From Sphingomonas ginsengisoli An et al. 2013 (GTDB lineage: Bacteria; Pseudomonadota; Alphaproteobacteria; Sphingomonadales; Sphingomonadaceae), in contig NZ_CP045434.1 of assembly GCF_009363895.1 (NCBI RefSeq), positions 2,870,501 to 2,934,500 of the forward strand: a stretch of 64,000 bases of DNA, written 5' to 3'. Both the position numbers and the translations under genes were made by a program. The notes under the pieces are model-generated. The model was not told the DNA's origin. It searched no databases and saw only the letters and a list, made by a program, of their open reading frames with translations. Positions 10,108 to 19,720 of this stretch are shown here, piece by piece; position 1 is the stretch's first letter, and every line of letters starts with the position of its first letter.

Positions 10108-11511
10108 ATGGCTGATGCACTGCCCCTCTGGACCTCGGCCGAGATCGAGGCCGCGACCGGCGGACGCGCGTCCGCCCCGTTCGACGCGACCGGCGTCACC
10201 TTCGACAGCCGCGAGGTCGAGTCGGGCTGGCTGTTCGTGGCGATGCCGGGAACGGTCGCAGACGGCCATGACTTCGTCGCCAAGGCCTTCGCGCAAGGCG
10301 CGGCGGGCGCGCTCGTCAGCCGGCCGGTCGACGGCCCCCACGTGCTGGTCGACGACGTCGCCGCGGCGCTGACCGCGCTGGCGGTCGCCAGCCGCGCCCG
10401 GATGCAGGGCAAGGTGGTCGGGGTCACCGGCTCGGTCGGCAAGACCGGCACCAAGGAAGCGCTCGCCGCCGCGCTCGCCCGCCGTCACCCGGGCCGCGTC
10501 CACCGCTCGCTCAAAAGCTATAACAACCACACCGGCGTGCCGCTCAGCCTCGCCCGGATGCCGCGCGACAGCGTGTTCGGCGTGTTCGAGATGGGGATGA
10601 ACCATTCGGGCGAGATCGCCGCGCTGACCCGCCTCGTCCGCCCCCACGTCACCCTGATCACCGCGCTCGCGCCCGCGCACATCGAGAATCTGGGGTCGAT
10701 GGAGGCAATCGCCGACGCCAAGGCCGAAATCGCGCAGGGGCTCGAGCCCGACGGCATCGCCATTGTGCCCGAGGACACGCCTTATCGCGACCGGCTGGTG
10801 AAGGCGGTCCGCCGCCATGCCGGTCAGGTCGTGACGTTCGGCTCGGGCGACGCCGACGTCACCGCGGTCCATGCGGTCCGCGCGAGCAATGGCGGCAGCC
10901 TCGTCACCGCCAGCCTGCTCGGCGCCGAACTCACCTACACCATCGCCCAGCCCGGCGATCACTGGGTATCGAACAGCCTCGGCGTGCTGGCGGCGGTCGA
11001 AGCGCTCGGCGCCGACCTCGCCGCGGGCGGCCTGGCGCTCGCCGACATGGGCGGGATCAAGGGCCGCGGCGAGCGGCACAAGATCGCGCTCGACGGCGGC
11101 GAGGCGCTGCTGATCGACGAAAGCTACAACGCCAATCCGGCCAGCATGGCGGCGACGCTCAAGAACCTCGCCGCCGAGCCGGTCGCCGGTCGCCGCCTGG
11201 CGGTCCTCGGCACGATGCTCGAGCTGGGCGAGCATAGCGAGCGCGAGCACGCCGGGCTGGCTGAGCCGGTGCTGACCAACAAGGTCGACGAACTCATCCT
11301 CGTCGGCGAGGCCACCGCCCCGCTCGAGCGCGAGCTCGTCGGCGAATTGCCGGTGACCCGCGTCGCCGACGCCGCGGCGGCGACCGAGGCGCTGCTCGAA
11401 CGGCTCCGTCCGGGTGATGCGGTGCTGGTCAAAGCCTCCAACGGGGTCGGCCTTGCCGGGCTGGTCGAGCGGGTGGCAGGCACCGCCAGCGGAAAGGGGT
11501 TCAAGCCCTAA
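10108..11511 (+). CDS. murF: UDP-MurNAc-tripeptide:D-Ala-D-Ala ligase MurF
   Basis: Last cytoplasmic Mur ligase; attaches D-Ala-D-Ala to give the UDP-MurNAc-pentapeptide. 467 residues with the P-loop [14 protein letters not shown] (about 110-123), the NNHTGVPL and [12 protein letters not shown] segments (about 137-160), and the C-terminal [11 protein letters not shown] motif near residue 341. The ATG at 10108 directly follows the palindromic repeat; a hypothetical GTG overlapping the murE stop is out of frame. Its stop overlaps the mraY start (TAATG). Confidence 0.96.
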   Translation: MADALPLWTSAEIEAATGGRASAPFDATGVTFDSREVESGWLFVAMPGTVADGHDFVAKAFAQGAAGALVSRPVDGPHVLVDDVAAALTALAVASRARMQGKVVGVTGSVGKTGTKEALAAALARRHPGRVHRSLKSYNNHTGVPLSLARMPRDSVFGVFEMGMNHSGEIAALTRLVRPHVTLITALAPAHIENLGSMEAIADAKAEIAQGLEPDGIAIVPEDTPYRDRLVKAVRRHAGQVVTFGSGDADVTAVHAVRASNGGSLVTASLLGAELTYTIAQPGDHWVSNSLGVLAAVEALGADLAAGGLALADMGGIKGRGERHKIALDGGEALLIDESYNANPASMAATLKNLAAEPVAGRRLAVLGTMLELGEHSEREHAGLAEPVLTNKVDELILVGEATAPLERELVGELPVTRVADAAAATEALLERLRPGDAVLVKASNGVGLAGLVERVAGTASGKGFKP

Positions 11512-12581
11512 TGCTTTACGTCTTCGCCGAGGCGCTGGGGTTCCCCGGGCTCCTCAACCTCATCCGCTACATCAGCTTCCGCGCCGGCGCGGCGACCGCC
11601 ACCGCTCTGTTCATCGGGCTGGTGCTCGGGCCGTGGTTCATCAACTGGCTGCGCGTCCGGCAGGGCAAGGGCCAGCCGATCCGCGCCGACGGGCCGCAGA
11701 CCCACCTCGCCAAGCGCGGCACGCCCACCATGGGCGGGCTGCTGATCCTGGTCAGCGTGACCACCTCGGTGCTGCTGTGGATGGACCTCGCCAACCCGTA
11801 TGTCTGGGCGTGCCTGCTGGTGACGTTGGGCTTCGGCGCGATCGGGTTCCTCGACGACTATGACAAGGTCAAGAAGGCGCACCATGCCGGCATCCCGGGC
11901 AAGGTCCGCCTCGCGCTCGAGTTCATCATCGCCGGCTTTGCCACGTGGCTGATGGTCCGCAACTCGGGCACCCACCTCTATCTGCCGTTCGTGCAAGGGT
12001 GGGTCGCCGACCTGTCGTGGTTTTACGTCGCCTTCGGCGCCTTCGTCATCGTCGCCTTCGGCAATGCGGTGAACCTGACAGACGGCCTCGACGGGCTAGC
12101 GACGATGCCGGTGGTGATCGCGAGCCTCGCCTTCGTGCTGATCGCCTACCTCGTCGGCAACGCCAAATACGCTACCTACCTCGGCATCCCGCATGTGCTC
12201 GGGACCGGCGACCTGACCGTGCTGCTGCTGTCGGTGGTCGGCGCCTGCCTCGCTTTCCTCTGGTTCAACGCGCCTCCGGCGGCGGTGTTCATGGGCGACA
12301 CCGGCAGCCTCGCGCTCGGCGGCGCGCTTGGGGCGGTGGCGGTGGCGTGCCACCACGAATTCGTGCTGGCGCTGATCGGCGGCCTGTTCGTCGTCGAGGC
12401 GCTCTCGGTCATCATCCAGGTCGCGGTCTACAAGCGGACCGGCAAGCGCGTCTTCCTGATGGCCCCCATCCACCACCATTTCGAGCACAAGGGGTGGAGC
12501 GAGCCGACCGTGGTCATCCGCTTCTGGATCATCGCCTTCATCCTGGCGCTGGCCGGGCTTTCCACCCTCAAGCTGCGGTGA
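11511..12581 (+). CDS. mraY: Phospho-N-acetylmuramoyl-pentapeptide transferase MraY
   Basis: Polytopic inner membrane enzyme that transfers phospho-MurNAc-pentapeptide to undecaprenyl phosphate, giving lipid I. 356 residues with about ten membrane helices and the family motifs: [10 protein letters not shown] near 115 (catalytic Asp pair), [10 protein letters not shown] near 190, [12 protein letters not shown] near 260 and the HHHFEHKGW histidine motif near 320. Lies between murF and murD, overlapping both. Confidence 0.97.
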   Translation: MLYVFAEALGFPGLLNLIRYISFRAGAATATALFIGLVLGPWFINWLRVRQGKGQPIRADGPQTHLAKRGTPTMGGLLILVSVTTSVLLWMDLANPYVWACLLVTLGFGAIGFLDDYDKVKKAHHAGIPGKVRLALEFIIAGFATWLMVRNSGTHLYLPFVQGWVADLSWFYVAFGAFVIVAFGNAVNLTDGLDGLATMPVVIASLAFVLIAYLVGNAKYATYLGIPHVLGTGDLTVLLLSVVGACLAFLWFNAPPAAVFMGDTGSLALGGALGAVAVACHHEFVLALIGGLFVVEALSVIIQVAVYKRTGKRVFLMAPIHHHFEHKGWSEPTVVIRFWIIAFILALAGLSTLKLR

Positions 12582-13995
12582 TCACGGCTCAGGCCTGGGC
12601 CGGGAAGCACTACGCCGTCTACGGCCTCGCGCGGTCGGGGCAGGCGACGGTCCGCGCGTTGCTGGCGAGCGGCGCGCGGGTGACGGCGTGGGATGAGAAG
12701 GAAGAGGCGCGGGAAGCGCTCTCGCAAGAGTTCCGCTGGTCCCGAGCGCAGTCGAGGGGCGCTGACGGAGCGGTGGACGAACGCCCCTCGACTTCGCTCG
12801 GGACGAGCGGGCTGGACGTGGCGGACTTCACCCAGGCCGACCTCACCCCCTTCGACGCCCTCGTAGTCTCCCCCGGCGTCCCCCTCAACACCCACCCGCT
12901 CGCCGCCCGCGCCCGTGAGGCCGGCATCGAGATCATCGGCGACATCGAGCTGTTCGCCCGCGCCCGCCCCGAGCTGCCGCCGCACAAGGTGGTCGGGATC
13001 ACCGGCACCAACGGCAAGAGCACGACCACCGCGCTGGTCCATCACATCCTGAAGACCGCAGGCGTGCCGACCACGATGGGCGGCAACATCGGTCTCCCGA
13101 TCCTCGGGCAGGAGCCGCTATCGGCGGGCGGGGTCTATGTCCTCGAGCTGTCGAGCTACCAGATCGACCTCACCCAGAGCCTCGACTGCGACGTCGCCGT
13201 GCTCCTCAACATCACGCCCGACCATCTCGATCGGTACGAGAGCTTTGAGGCTTATGCGGCGAGCAAGGCACGGTTGTTCGAGATGCAGTCGTCCAAGCAC
13301 ATCGCTTACTTCGACGCGTCAAATGCGACCGCCACGGCCGTCGGCGAAGCCTTGCGAAGGACTCGCGGAAATTATCGAACCGTCGGATTCTACCGTTACG
13401 ACGATCTTTGGTCTTTCGATGAGAACGCCGAAATCTCAGCCGAGATTCGATCTCGTGGCAAGGAATGGTCTTGCCTCAAAGGGCCACACAACGCCAGCAA
13501 TGCGCTTGCTGCAAGCAACGTGGCTTTCGATCTTGGCGTCTCTCAAGAGCGCATCGATGCAGGTCTAGAGACCTTTCGTGGTTTGCCACATCGAAGTGAG
13601 CGCGTCCGTGACCGCGACGGCGTCCTCTTCGTCAACGATAGCAAGGCGACCAATGCCGAGGCGGCGGCGCCCGCGCTGGCGGCTTATCCCCACATTCGCT
13701 GGATCGTCGGGGGCAGGCCAAGACCAACGACCTCGGCGACACCGCCAACCATCTCGACCATGTCGTCCACGCTTACACCATCGGCGAGGCCGGTCCTTTG
13801 TTCGCCCGTCTGCTGCGCGAGCGTGGCGTCGCGGTGACCGAGTCGGAAACGCTTGAAAATGCGGTGAAAGGTGCGGCGGCGGATTCACAAGCGGGCGAGG
13901 TTGTTCTACTCTCGCCGGCGTGCGCGTCGTTTGACCAGTTTAAAGACTTCGAAGCACGCGGGGACGCCTTCAAGGCGCTAGTGGGGGCACTATGA
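12578..13995 (+). CDS. murD: UDP-MurNAc-L-Ala:D-glutamate ligase MurD, broken by an apparent -1 frameshift
   Basis: Adds D-Glu to UDP-MurNAc-L-Ala. From the GTG at 12578 (GTGA overlap with mraY) the frame shows [12 protein letters not shown], the P-loop [14 protein letters not shown] (about 144-157), the [12 protein letters not shown] and [10 protein letters not shown] segments and [15 protein letters not shown] near 350. At about codon 377, after IRWIVGG, the frame changes: the G run at 13709-13713 has five Gs where six are needed for the family sequence G-G-Q-A-K-T-N-D-L. The C-terminus ([12 protein letters not shown]... to [10 protein letters not shown]) continues in the next frame to a TGA at 13993 that overlaps ftsW. 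With one added base the gene is exactly 473 codons. As murD is essential, a sequencing or assembly error in the G run is the likeliest cause. Residues about 53-77 come from an inserted palindromic repeat, and 13321-13620 is unusually low in GC. Confidence 0.9.
12735..12809. repeat. Palindromic repeat element, copy 2 (in frame inside murD)
   Basis: 27-base arms, 12735-12761 and 12782-12808, complementary with two mismatches (GTCCCGAGCG...GTCGAGGGGCG against CGCCCCTCGAC...CGGGAC). Related to the copies at 10012 and 17801. It lies within the N-terminal domain of murD, adding about 25 codons without a stop, encoding SRAQSRG...[11 protein letters not shown]. Confidence 0.8.
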
Positions 13996-15203
13996 ACACG
14001 ATCCTGGCCGGGAAGCTCAAAGCGAGCCCGCTGCTTGACCCCAATCGCTACGGTCGCGCCGACCGTTCGGCGGTGGGCCGCTGGTTCTGGGAGATCGACC
14101 GCGTCCTCCTCCTGCTCGTCACAGTGCTGATCGGCATCGGCCTGATCGCGGTCGCCGCCGCCAGCCCGGCCGCGGGCGAGCGCTACTCGGGCGCCACCGT
14201 CTCGGTCGCGCCCTTGCATTATTTCTACCGCCAGATCGTGTGGATCGCGGTGTCGCTGCCGGTGATGATCGCCATTTCGATGATGCCGCGCGAGCGAGCG
14301 AAGCGGCTGAGCCTGATCGGCGCGGTCGCGTGCCTCGTCGCTTTGGTGTTCGTGCCGCTGATCGGGCCGGAAGTGAACGGCGCCCGCCGCTGGCTCGGTG
14401 TCGGCTTCGCCCAGGTCCAGCCGTCGGAATTCCTCAAGCCCTTCTTCATCGTGCTGACCGCCTGGCTGCTCAGCCTCAAGGACAAAGACAAGAAGCTGCC
14501 CGTCTTCTGGGTGTCGGGCGCGCTGACCGGGATGGTCGCGGTGCTGCTGATGATACAGCCCGACTTCGGCTCGACGATCATCTTCGGCTCGGTGTGGATC
14601 GTGATGCTTGCGCTCGCCGGCATCAACCTGCGCACGCTCGGCATCCTCGGGCTGGCGGCGGTGGTCGGGGTCGTCCTCGCTTACTTCTTCTATCCCGTCG
14701 CCACCGTCCGCATCGACGGCTTCCTGTTCGGCGAGGGCGACAATTTCCAGGTCGAGAATGCGATGCGGACGCTCACCGCGGGCGGGCTGTTCGGCATGGG
14801 GCCGGGCGGGGGCACCCGCAAGTTCGGCCTGCCCGAACCGCACACCGACTATATCTTCTCGGTGATCGGCGAGGAGTTCGGGCTGATCGCCTGCATCGCC
14901 ATCGCCGCCATCTACCTCGCCATCGTCGCCCGCGTGCTGGTCAAGCTGCTCGACGAGGAGGACAGCTTCGCCGTCCTGACCGCCGCCGGCCTTGCCGCGC
15001 AGTTCGGGTTGCAGGCGCTGATCAACATGGCGGTCAACGTCCGCCTCGCGCCGTCCAAGGGCATGACCCTGCCGTTCATCAGCTACGGCGGCAGCTCGAT
15101 GCTCGCGCTGTCGATCGGCATGGGTCTGCTGCTCGCCTTTACGCGCCGAAACCCGTATCTGAAGCGCTCTCCCTATGTGGTGACGTGGAACGGGGACCGA
15201 TAA
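13992..15203 (+). CDS. ftsW: Septal peptidoglycan glycosyltransferase FtsW (SEDS family)
   Basis: Inner membrane polymerase that joins lipid II units into glycan strands at the septum, partner of FtsI. 403 residues with about ten membrane helices. SEDS signatures seen: the R-W-L-G-V-G-F-A-Q-V-Q-P-S-E-F-L-K stretch near residue 135, the E-E-F-G-L-I motif near 295 and PFISYGGSSMLA near 358. It has a 35-residue cytoplasmic N-terminal extension. ATGA overlap with the murD stop; murG starts 5 bp after the stop. Confidence 0.96.
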   Translation: MNTILAGKLKASPLLDPNRYGRADRSAVGRWFWEIDRVLLLLVTVLIGIGLIAVAAASPAAGERYSGATVSVAPLHYFYRQIVWIAVSLPVMIAISMMPRERAKRLSLIGAVACLVALVFVPLIGPEVNGARRWLGVGFAQVQPSEFLKPFFIVLTAWLLSLKDKDKKLPVFWVSGALTGMVAVLLMIQPDFGSTIIFGSVWIVMLALAGINLRTLGILGLAAVVGVVLAYFFYPVATVRIDGFLFGEGDNFQVENAMRTLTAGGLFGMGPGGGTRKFGLPEPHTDYIFSVIGEEFGLIACIAIAAIYLAIVARVLVKLLDEEDSFAVLTAAGLAAQFGLQALINMAVNVRLAPSKGMTLPFISYGGSSMLALSIGMGLLLAFTRRNPYLKRSPYVVTWNGDR

Positions 15204-15208
15204 GACCA

Positions 15209-16372
15209 ATGCAATTCGTGCTCGCCGCCGGCGGTACCGGCGGCCACATGATCCCGGCCCATGCGCTCGCCGCCGAGTTGAAGGCGCGCGGGCATGGCGT
15301 GCTGCTGATCACCGATGAGCGTGGGCGTCGCATTCCGGGGCTGTTCGCCGGCGTGCCGGTCGAGGTGCTCCAGGCGGGGCGGATCACCAGGAACCCGATC
15401 GCGCTCGCCAGGGGCATGTTGAGCGTGCTCGCCGGGCGGCGTGAGGCCAAGGCGCTCTATCGCCGCGGCCGGCCCGATGCGGTGATCGGCTTCGGCGGCT
15501 ATCCCGCTTTCCCGGCGCTGCTCGCCGCGCGCTCGCTCGGCATCCCGACCGTGCTGCACGAACAGAATGCGGTGCTCGGCCGGGTCAACCGCCTGCTCGC
15601 CGGCGGCGCCCAAGCGATCGCCACCGCCTACGAGCGCATCGGGCGTTTGAAGCCCTCGCAGAAGGCCAAGTGCGTGCTGGTCGGCAATCCGGTGCGCCAG
15701 GCGATCGTCCGGCTGGGCGAGCAGCCGTTTCCCGCCTTCGACGAATATTCGCCGCTCAAGATATTGATCACCGGCGGCAGCCAGGGCGCGACCATCCTCG
15801 GCCGCGTCGTCCCGCGCGGCTTCGCGGCGCTCAACACCTCGCTCCGCCACCGGCTGCAGATCGTCCAGCAATGCCGCCCCGACGACATCGAGCTGGTCCG
15901 CGAGGCCTATCGCGTGCTCGAGATCCCGGCCGAGCTCACCACCTACATCGACGACATGGCCGCCAAGCTGTCCGACGCGCACCTCGTCATCGGCCGCGCC
16001 GGCGCCTCGACCATTGCCGAGCTGACCGCCGCCGGTCGCCCCGCGATCCTCATCCCGCTGCCGATCGCCACCGACGACCACCAGACCGCCAACGCGCGCG
16101 AGATGGCGCGGGCGGGCGGAGCGCGGATGATCCCGCAGCCCGACTTCACCCCCGAGATGCTCGCCCGGCAGATCGAAGCGCTCGCCGCCGACCCCGAGGC
16201 GCTCGCCAACGCCGCCGCCCGCGCGCTGTCGGTCGGCCGCCCCCGCGCCGCGCAGGACCTCGCCGACCTCGTCGAGCGGGTCGCCAACAAGCAGGCCCCG
16301 ACGCTCGTCGGCCCCGCCACCGCGACCGCGCCGGCGGCCTCGCTCAAGCCGGCGGGAGCAGCCGCGGCATGA
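15209..16372 (+). CDS. murG: UDP-GlcNAc:lipid I N-acetylglucosaminyltransferase MurG
   Basis: Peripheral membrane GT-B glycosyltransferase that converts lipid I to lipid II on the cytoplasmic face. The ATG at 15209 gives [20 protein letters not shown], the glycine-rich donor loop at the very N-terminus. Other motifs are [14 protein letters not shown] (about 91-104), [14 protein letters not shown] (about 117-130), ITGGSQGA (about 187-194) and [11 protein letters not shown] (about 262-272). The 387 residues include a slightly longer Ala-rich tail than most. It overlaps the murC start by 4 bp. Confidence 0.96.
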   Translation: MQFVLAAGGTGGHMIPAHALAAELKARGHGVLLITDERGRRIPGLFAGVPVEVLQAGRITRNPIALARGMLSVLAGRREAKALYRRGRPDAVIGFGGYPAFPALLAARSLGIPTVLHEQNAVLGRVNRLLAGGAQAIATAYERIGRLKPSQKAKCVLVGNPVRQAIVRLGEQPFPAFDEYSPLKILITGGSQGATILGRVVPRGFAALNTSLRHRLQIVQQCRPDDIELVREAYRVLEIPAELTTYIDDMAAKLSDAHLVIGRAGASTIAELTAAGRPAILIPLPIATDDHQTANAREMARAGGARMIPQPDFTPEMLARQIEALAADPEALANAAARALSVGRPRAAQDLADLVERVANKQAPTLVGPATATAPAASLKPAGAAAA

Positions 16373-17781
16373 AGGCGTTCGGCACCGACATCGGCACCAT
16401 CCATTTCGTCGGCATCGGCGGCATCGGCATGTCGGGCATCGCCGAGGTGATGCACCAATTGGGCTACAAGGTGCAGGGCTCGGACGTCGCCGACAGCTAC
16501 GTCACCGAAGGCCTGCGCAAGGCCGGCATCCCGGTGATGATCGGGCAGAGCGCCGACAATCTGGGCGAGGCGACCGTCGTCGTCACCTCGACCGCGATCC
16601 GGGCCGACAATCCCGAGGTCGCCGCCGCCGCCGAGCGCCGCCTGCCGCGGGTCAAGCGCGCCGAGATGCTCGCCGAGCTGATGCGGATGCAGTCGACCAT
16701 CGCGGTCGCCGGCACCCACGGCAAGACAACCACCACCTCGATGATCGCGGCGATGCTCGACGCCGGCGGAATCGACCCGACCGTGATCAACGGCGGCATC
16801 ATCAACAGCTATGGCTCGAACGCCCGCCTCGGCAAGTCCGACTGGATGGTGGTCGAGGCCGACGAGAGCGACGGCAGCTTCCTCCGCCTCGACGGGACCA
16901 TCGCGGTGGTCACCAACATCGATCCCGAGCATCTCGACCACTACGGCAGCTTCGACGTGGTCAAGGACAAGTTCGTCGAGTTCGTCGAGAACGTGCCCTT
17001 CTACGGCCTCGCCGTGATGTGCATCGACCATCCGGTGGTGCAGTCGATCTTGAGCCGCATCCGCGACCGCCGCGTCATCACCTACGGCTTCTCGGCCAGC
17101 GCCGACCTGCGCGCGGAGAATGTAGTCGCGGCCGACGGCGGCTCGCGCTTCGACGCGCTGGTGCTCGAGCGCGACGGCGGGCGGCGGGTGATCGACGGGG
17201 TGCGTCTGCCGATGCCCGGGCGGCACAACGTCCAGAATGCGCTGGCAGCGATCGCGGTCGGGCTCGAACTCGGGATGAGCGACGAGGCCATCCGCAAAGG
17301 CTTCGCCCAGTTCGGCGGGGTCAAGCGCCGCTTCACCCGCGTCGGTGAGGTCGACGGCGCGCTGATCATCGACGACTACGCCCATCACCCGGTCGAGATC
17401 CGGGCGGTGCTGTCGGCCGCGCGCGAGAGCGCGGAAGGGCGCGTGATCGCGGTGGTCCAGCCGCACCGCTTCACCCGCCTGCGCGACCTGATGGAAGAAT
17501 TCTCCGCCGCCTTCAACGACGCCGACGTGGTGCTGGTCGCGCCGGTCTATGCCGCGGGCGAGCAGCCGATCGAGGGCGTCGACGCCGCCGCGCTCGCCGA
17601 CGACATCCGCGCCCGCGGCCACCGCATGGTCCGCACCGTCGCCGACCTCGACGACCTGTGCGGCGTATTGCGCGACCTCGCTGCCGAGGGCGACATGGTG
17701 ATCTGCATGGGCGCGGGCGACATCACCAAGTGGGCGGCCAAGCTCGCCGACGAGGTGTGCGCCGCAAGGGCCAACAAGTGA
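16369..17781 (+). CDS. murC: UDP-N-acetylmuramate:L-alanine ligase MurC
   Basis: First Mur ligase; adds L-Ala to UDP-MurNAc. 470 residues starting at the ATGA overlap at 16369. N-terminal Rossmann-like motif [16 protein letters not shown] (about 10-25), Mur ligase P-loop [12 protein letters not shown] (about 112-123), [10 protein letters not shown] near 160, [10 protein letters not shown] near 180, [11 protein letters not shown] near 335, and C-terminal GAGDI. Stop overlaps the murB GTG. Confidence 0.97.
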   Translation: MKAFGTDIGTIHFVGIGGIGMSGIAEVMHQLGYKVQGSDVADSYVTEGLRKAGIPVMIGQSADNLGEATVVVTSTAIRADNPEVAAAAERRLPRVKRAEMLAELMRMQSTIAVAGTHGKTTTTSMIAAMLDAGGIDPTVINGGIINSYGSNARLGKSDWMVVEADESDGSFLRLDGTIAVVTNIDPEHLDHYGSFDVVKDKFVEFVENVPFYGLAVMCIDHPVVQSILSRIRDRRVITYGFSASADLRAENVVAADGGSRFDALVLERDGGRRVIDGVRLPMPGRHNVQNALAAIAVGLELGMSDEAIRKGFAQFGGVKRRFTRVGEVDGALIIDDYAHHPVEIRAVLSAARESAEGRVIAVVQPHRFTRLRDLMEEFSAAFNDADVVLVAPVYAAGEQPIEGVDAAALADDIRARGHRMVRTVADLDDLCGVLRDLAAEGDMVICMGAGDITKWAAKLADEVCAARANK

Positions 17782-18797
17782 GCGAGCGGGCCACCGAGGT
17801 CGCTCGTCCTGAGCGGAGGCCGCAGGCCGCAGTCGAAGGGCGCCCTTCGACTTCGCTTCGCTCCGCTCAGGACGAGCGGATCCCAAGCGCTAGGGGCAAG
17901 CTCAAACCCAATGCCCCCCTCGCGCCCCTCGTCTGGTTCAAGTCCGGCGGCCCCGCCGAAACCCTGTTCGAACCCGCCGACGTCGCCGATCTCCAGGCTT
18001 TCCTTCGCGCTCTCCCGCCAGAGGTCCCCGTCATGGCCCTCGGCCTCGGCTCCAACCTGATCGTCCGCGACGGCGGCGTGCCCGGCGTGGTCGTCCGCCT
18101 CGGCAAGCCCTTCGCGACGGTCGAGCGGCTCGACGAGGTCACCATCCGCTGCGGCGGCGGCGCCTCGGGCATCCTCGTTTCCTCGACCGCGCGCGACGCC
18201 GGCATCACGGGCGTCGAATTCCTCCGCTCAATCCCCGGCACCGTCGGCGGCTTCGTCCGGATGAACGGCGGCGCCTACGGCCGCGAGGTAAAGGACGTGC
18301 TGATCGAAGCCGAGGTCGTCCTCCGCTCGGGCGAGCTTGTTACCCTGACCAACGCCGACCTCGGCTACACCTACCGCCATTCGGAGCTGCCGGCCGGCGC
18401 GGTGGTCGTTTCCGCCACCTTCCGCGGCGAGCCGGGCGAACCCGAGGCGATCCAGGCCGAAATGGACCGCATCGCCGCCAGCCGCGAAGCCTCGCAGCCG
18501 CTGCGCAGCCGGACCGGCGGCTCGACCTTCAAGAACCCGCTGCCCAAGAAGGCGTGGGAAGTGATCGACGCCGCCGGCTGCCGCGGGCTGACCCGCGGCG
18601 GGGCGCAGGTCTCGGAAAAGCATTGCAACTTCCTCCTCAACCTCGGTAGCGCGACCAGCGCCGACATCGAGCAGTTGGGCGAAGACGTGCGCACCCGCGT
18701 CCGAGCCCACAGCGGGGTCGAGCTAGAGTGGGAAATTCAGCGGGTCGGCATGTTTGCCGACGACGCCAAACAAGAGCGCGTGGGAGTGGCGGAGTGA
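17778..18797 (+). CDS. murB: UDP-N-acetylenolpyruvoylglucosamine reductase MurB with a repeat-derived N-terminus
   Basis: FAD/NADPH enzyme that reduces enolpyruvyl-UDP-GlcNAc to UDP-MurNAc. 339 residues from the GTG at 17778, which overlaps the murC stop (GTGA) and follows AAGGG (17766-17770) by 7 bases. Residues about 8-34 ([26 protein letters not shown]) are encoded by a palindromic repeat; the recognisable enzyme starts after it with [22 protein letters not shown]-binding motifs follow: [12 protein letters not shown], the [17 protein letters not shown] stretch, YRHSELP and GGSTFKNP, then QVSEKHCNF. No other in-frame ATG, GTG or TTG with a good site is seen between the repeat and the enzyme core. 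Confidence 0.92.
   Translation: MSERATEVARPERRPQAAVEGRPSTSLRSAQDERIPSARGKLKPNAPLAPLVWFKSGGPAETLFEPADVADLQAFLRALPPEVPVMALGLGSNLIVRDGGVPGVVVRLGKPFATVERLDEVTIRCGGGASGILVSSTARDAGITGVEFLRSIPGTVGGFVRMNGGAYGREVKDVLIEAEVVLRSGELVTLTNADLGYTYRHSELPAGAVVVSATFRGEPGEPEAIQAEMDRIAASREASQPLRSRTGGSTFKNPLPKKAWEVIDAAGCRGLTRGGAQVSEKHCNFLLNLGSATSADIEQLGEDVRTRVRAHSGVELEWEIQRVGMFADDAKQERVGVAE
17801..17878. repeat. Palindromic repeat element, copy 3 (5' end of murB)
   Basis: 78 bp. The outer 18-base arms (17801-17818 and 17861-17878) are perfectly complementary, and the centre AGTCGAAGGGC/GCCCTTCGACT (17831-17852) is a loop-free palindrome. Left end is nearly identical to the copy at 10012. Its length is a multiple of three and it is open in the murB frame. 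Confidence 0.85.
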
Positions 18798-19720
18798 ATC
18801 GCGATCAGCATGTCGTCGTCCTGATGGGCGGCTGGTCGTCCGAGCGCGAAGTCTCGCTGATGAGCGGCAAGGGCGTCGCCGATGCCCTGCGCGAGCGCGG
18901 CTGGTCGAACGTCAGCACCCTCGACATGGGCCGCGACGTCGCCGAGCGACTGAACGAATTGAAGCCCGACGTCGTCTTCAACGCGCTCCACGGCCATCCG
19001 GGCGAGGACGGCACCGTCCAGGGCATGCTCGAGCTGATGGGCATTCCCTACACCCATTCGGGCGTCACCACCTCGGCGATCGCAATCGACAAGGAACTGA
19101 CCAAGCTGCTGCTCGTCCCGGCCGGCGTGCGGATGCCCAGGGGGACGATGGTCAAGAGCGCCGACCTCCACTCGGGCGACCCGTTGCCTCGGCCCTATGT
19201 GCTGAAGCCCGTCAACGAAGGCTCGTCGGTCGGCGTGGCGATCGTCACCGCCGAGGGCAATTACGGCAGCCCGATCGGCCGCGACGTCGCGGGGCCGTGG
19301 GCCGAATTCGACGAACTCCTCGCCGAGCCCTTCATCGCCGGCCACGAGCTGACCGTCGCGGTGCTTGGCGACGAGGCTTTGTGCGTCACCGAACTCAAGC
19401 CCAAGGTCGGCTTCTACGATTTCGACAGCAAATATACCGACGGCCTAACCGAGCACATCTGCCCGGCTCGGGTTCCGGACGAGATCGCCCAGTCGATGCT
19501 CGACATGGCGCTGACCGCGCATAGGGTGCTTGGCTGCAAGGGCGCCAGCCGATCGGATTTCCGCTGGGACGACACGCAGGGCGAGGCCGGCGTTTACCTG
19601 CTCGAGGTCAACACCCAGCCCGGCATGACCCCGCTGAGCCTGGTCCCCGAGCAGGCCCGCCAGCGCGGCATTTCCTACGGCGAGCTGGTCGAACAGCTGA
19701 TCGCCGAGGCGCTGCAATGA
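18794..19720 (+). CDS. ddl: D-alanine:D-alanine ligase
   Basis: ATP-grasp ligase that makes the D-Ala-D-Ala dipeptide used by MurF. 308 residues from a GTG overlapping the murB stop. The N-terminus VVVLMGGWSSEREVSLMSG, the HGHPGEDGTVQGMLELMGIPYT segment near residue 63, VKPVNEGSSVGV near 135, and the C-terminal EVNTQPGMTPLS metal-binding motif near 270 are all intact. It is a short, Ddl-B type enzyme, as usual in dcw clusters. Confidence 0.97.
   Translation: MNRDQHVVVLMGGWSSEREVSLMSGKGVADALRERGWSNVSTLDMGRDVAERLNELKPDVVFNALHGHPGEDGTVQGMLELMGIPYTHSGVTTSAIAIDKELTKLLLVPAGVRMPRGTMVKSADLHSGDPLPRPYVLKPVNEGSSVGVAIVTAEGNYGSPIGRDVAGPWAEFDELLAEPFIAGHELTVAVLGDEALCVTELKPKVGFYDFDSKYTDGLTEHICPARVPDEIAQSMLDMALTAHRVLGCKGASRSDFRWDDTQGEAGVYLLEVNTQPGMTPLSLVPEQARQRGISYGELVEQLIAEALQ

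Noticed and set aside
8320..11250. A 976-codon open frame on the minus strand across ftsI-murF
   Set aside because: Antisense to four well-supported Mur/Fts genes; its sequence is His/Arg/Asp-rich low-complexity typical of the shadow frame of high-GC genes and matches no family.
13709..13713. Programmed frameshifting in murD
   Set aside because: Not adopted as the main reading: only a plain G run, with no stimulatory hairpin or slippery heptamer seen, and no known case in murD; a sequencing error is simpler.
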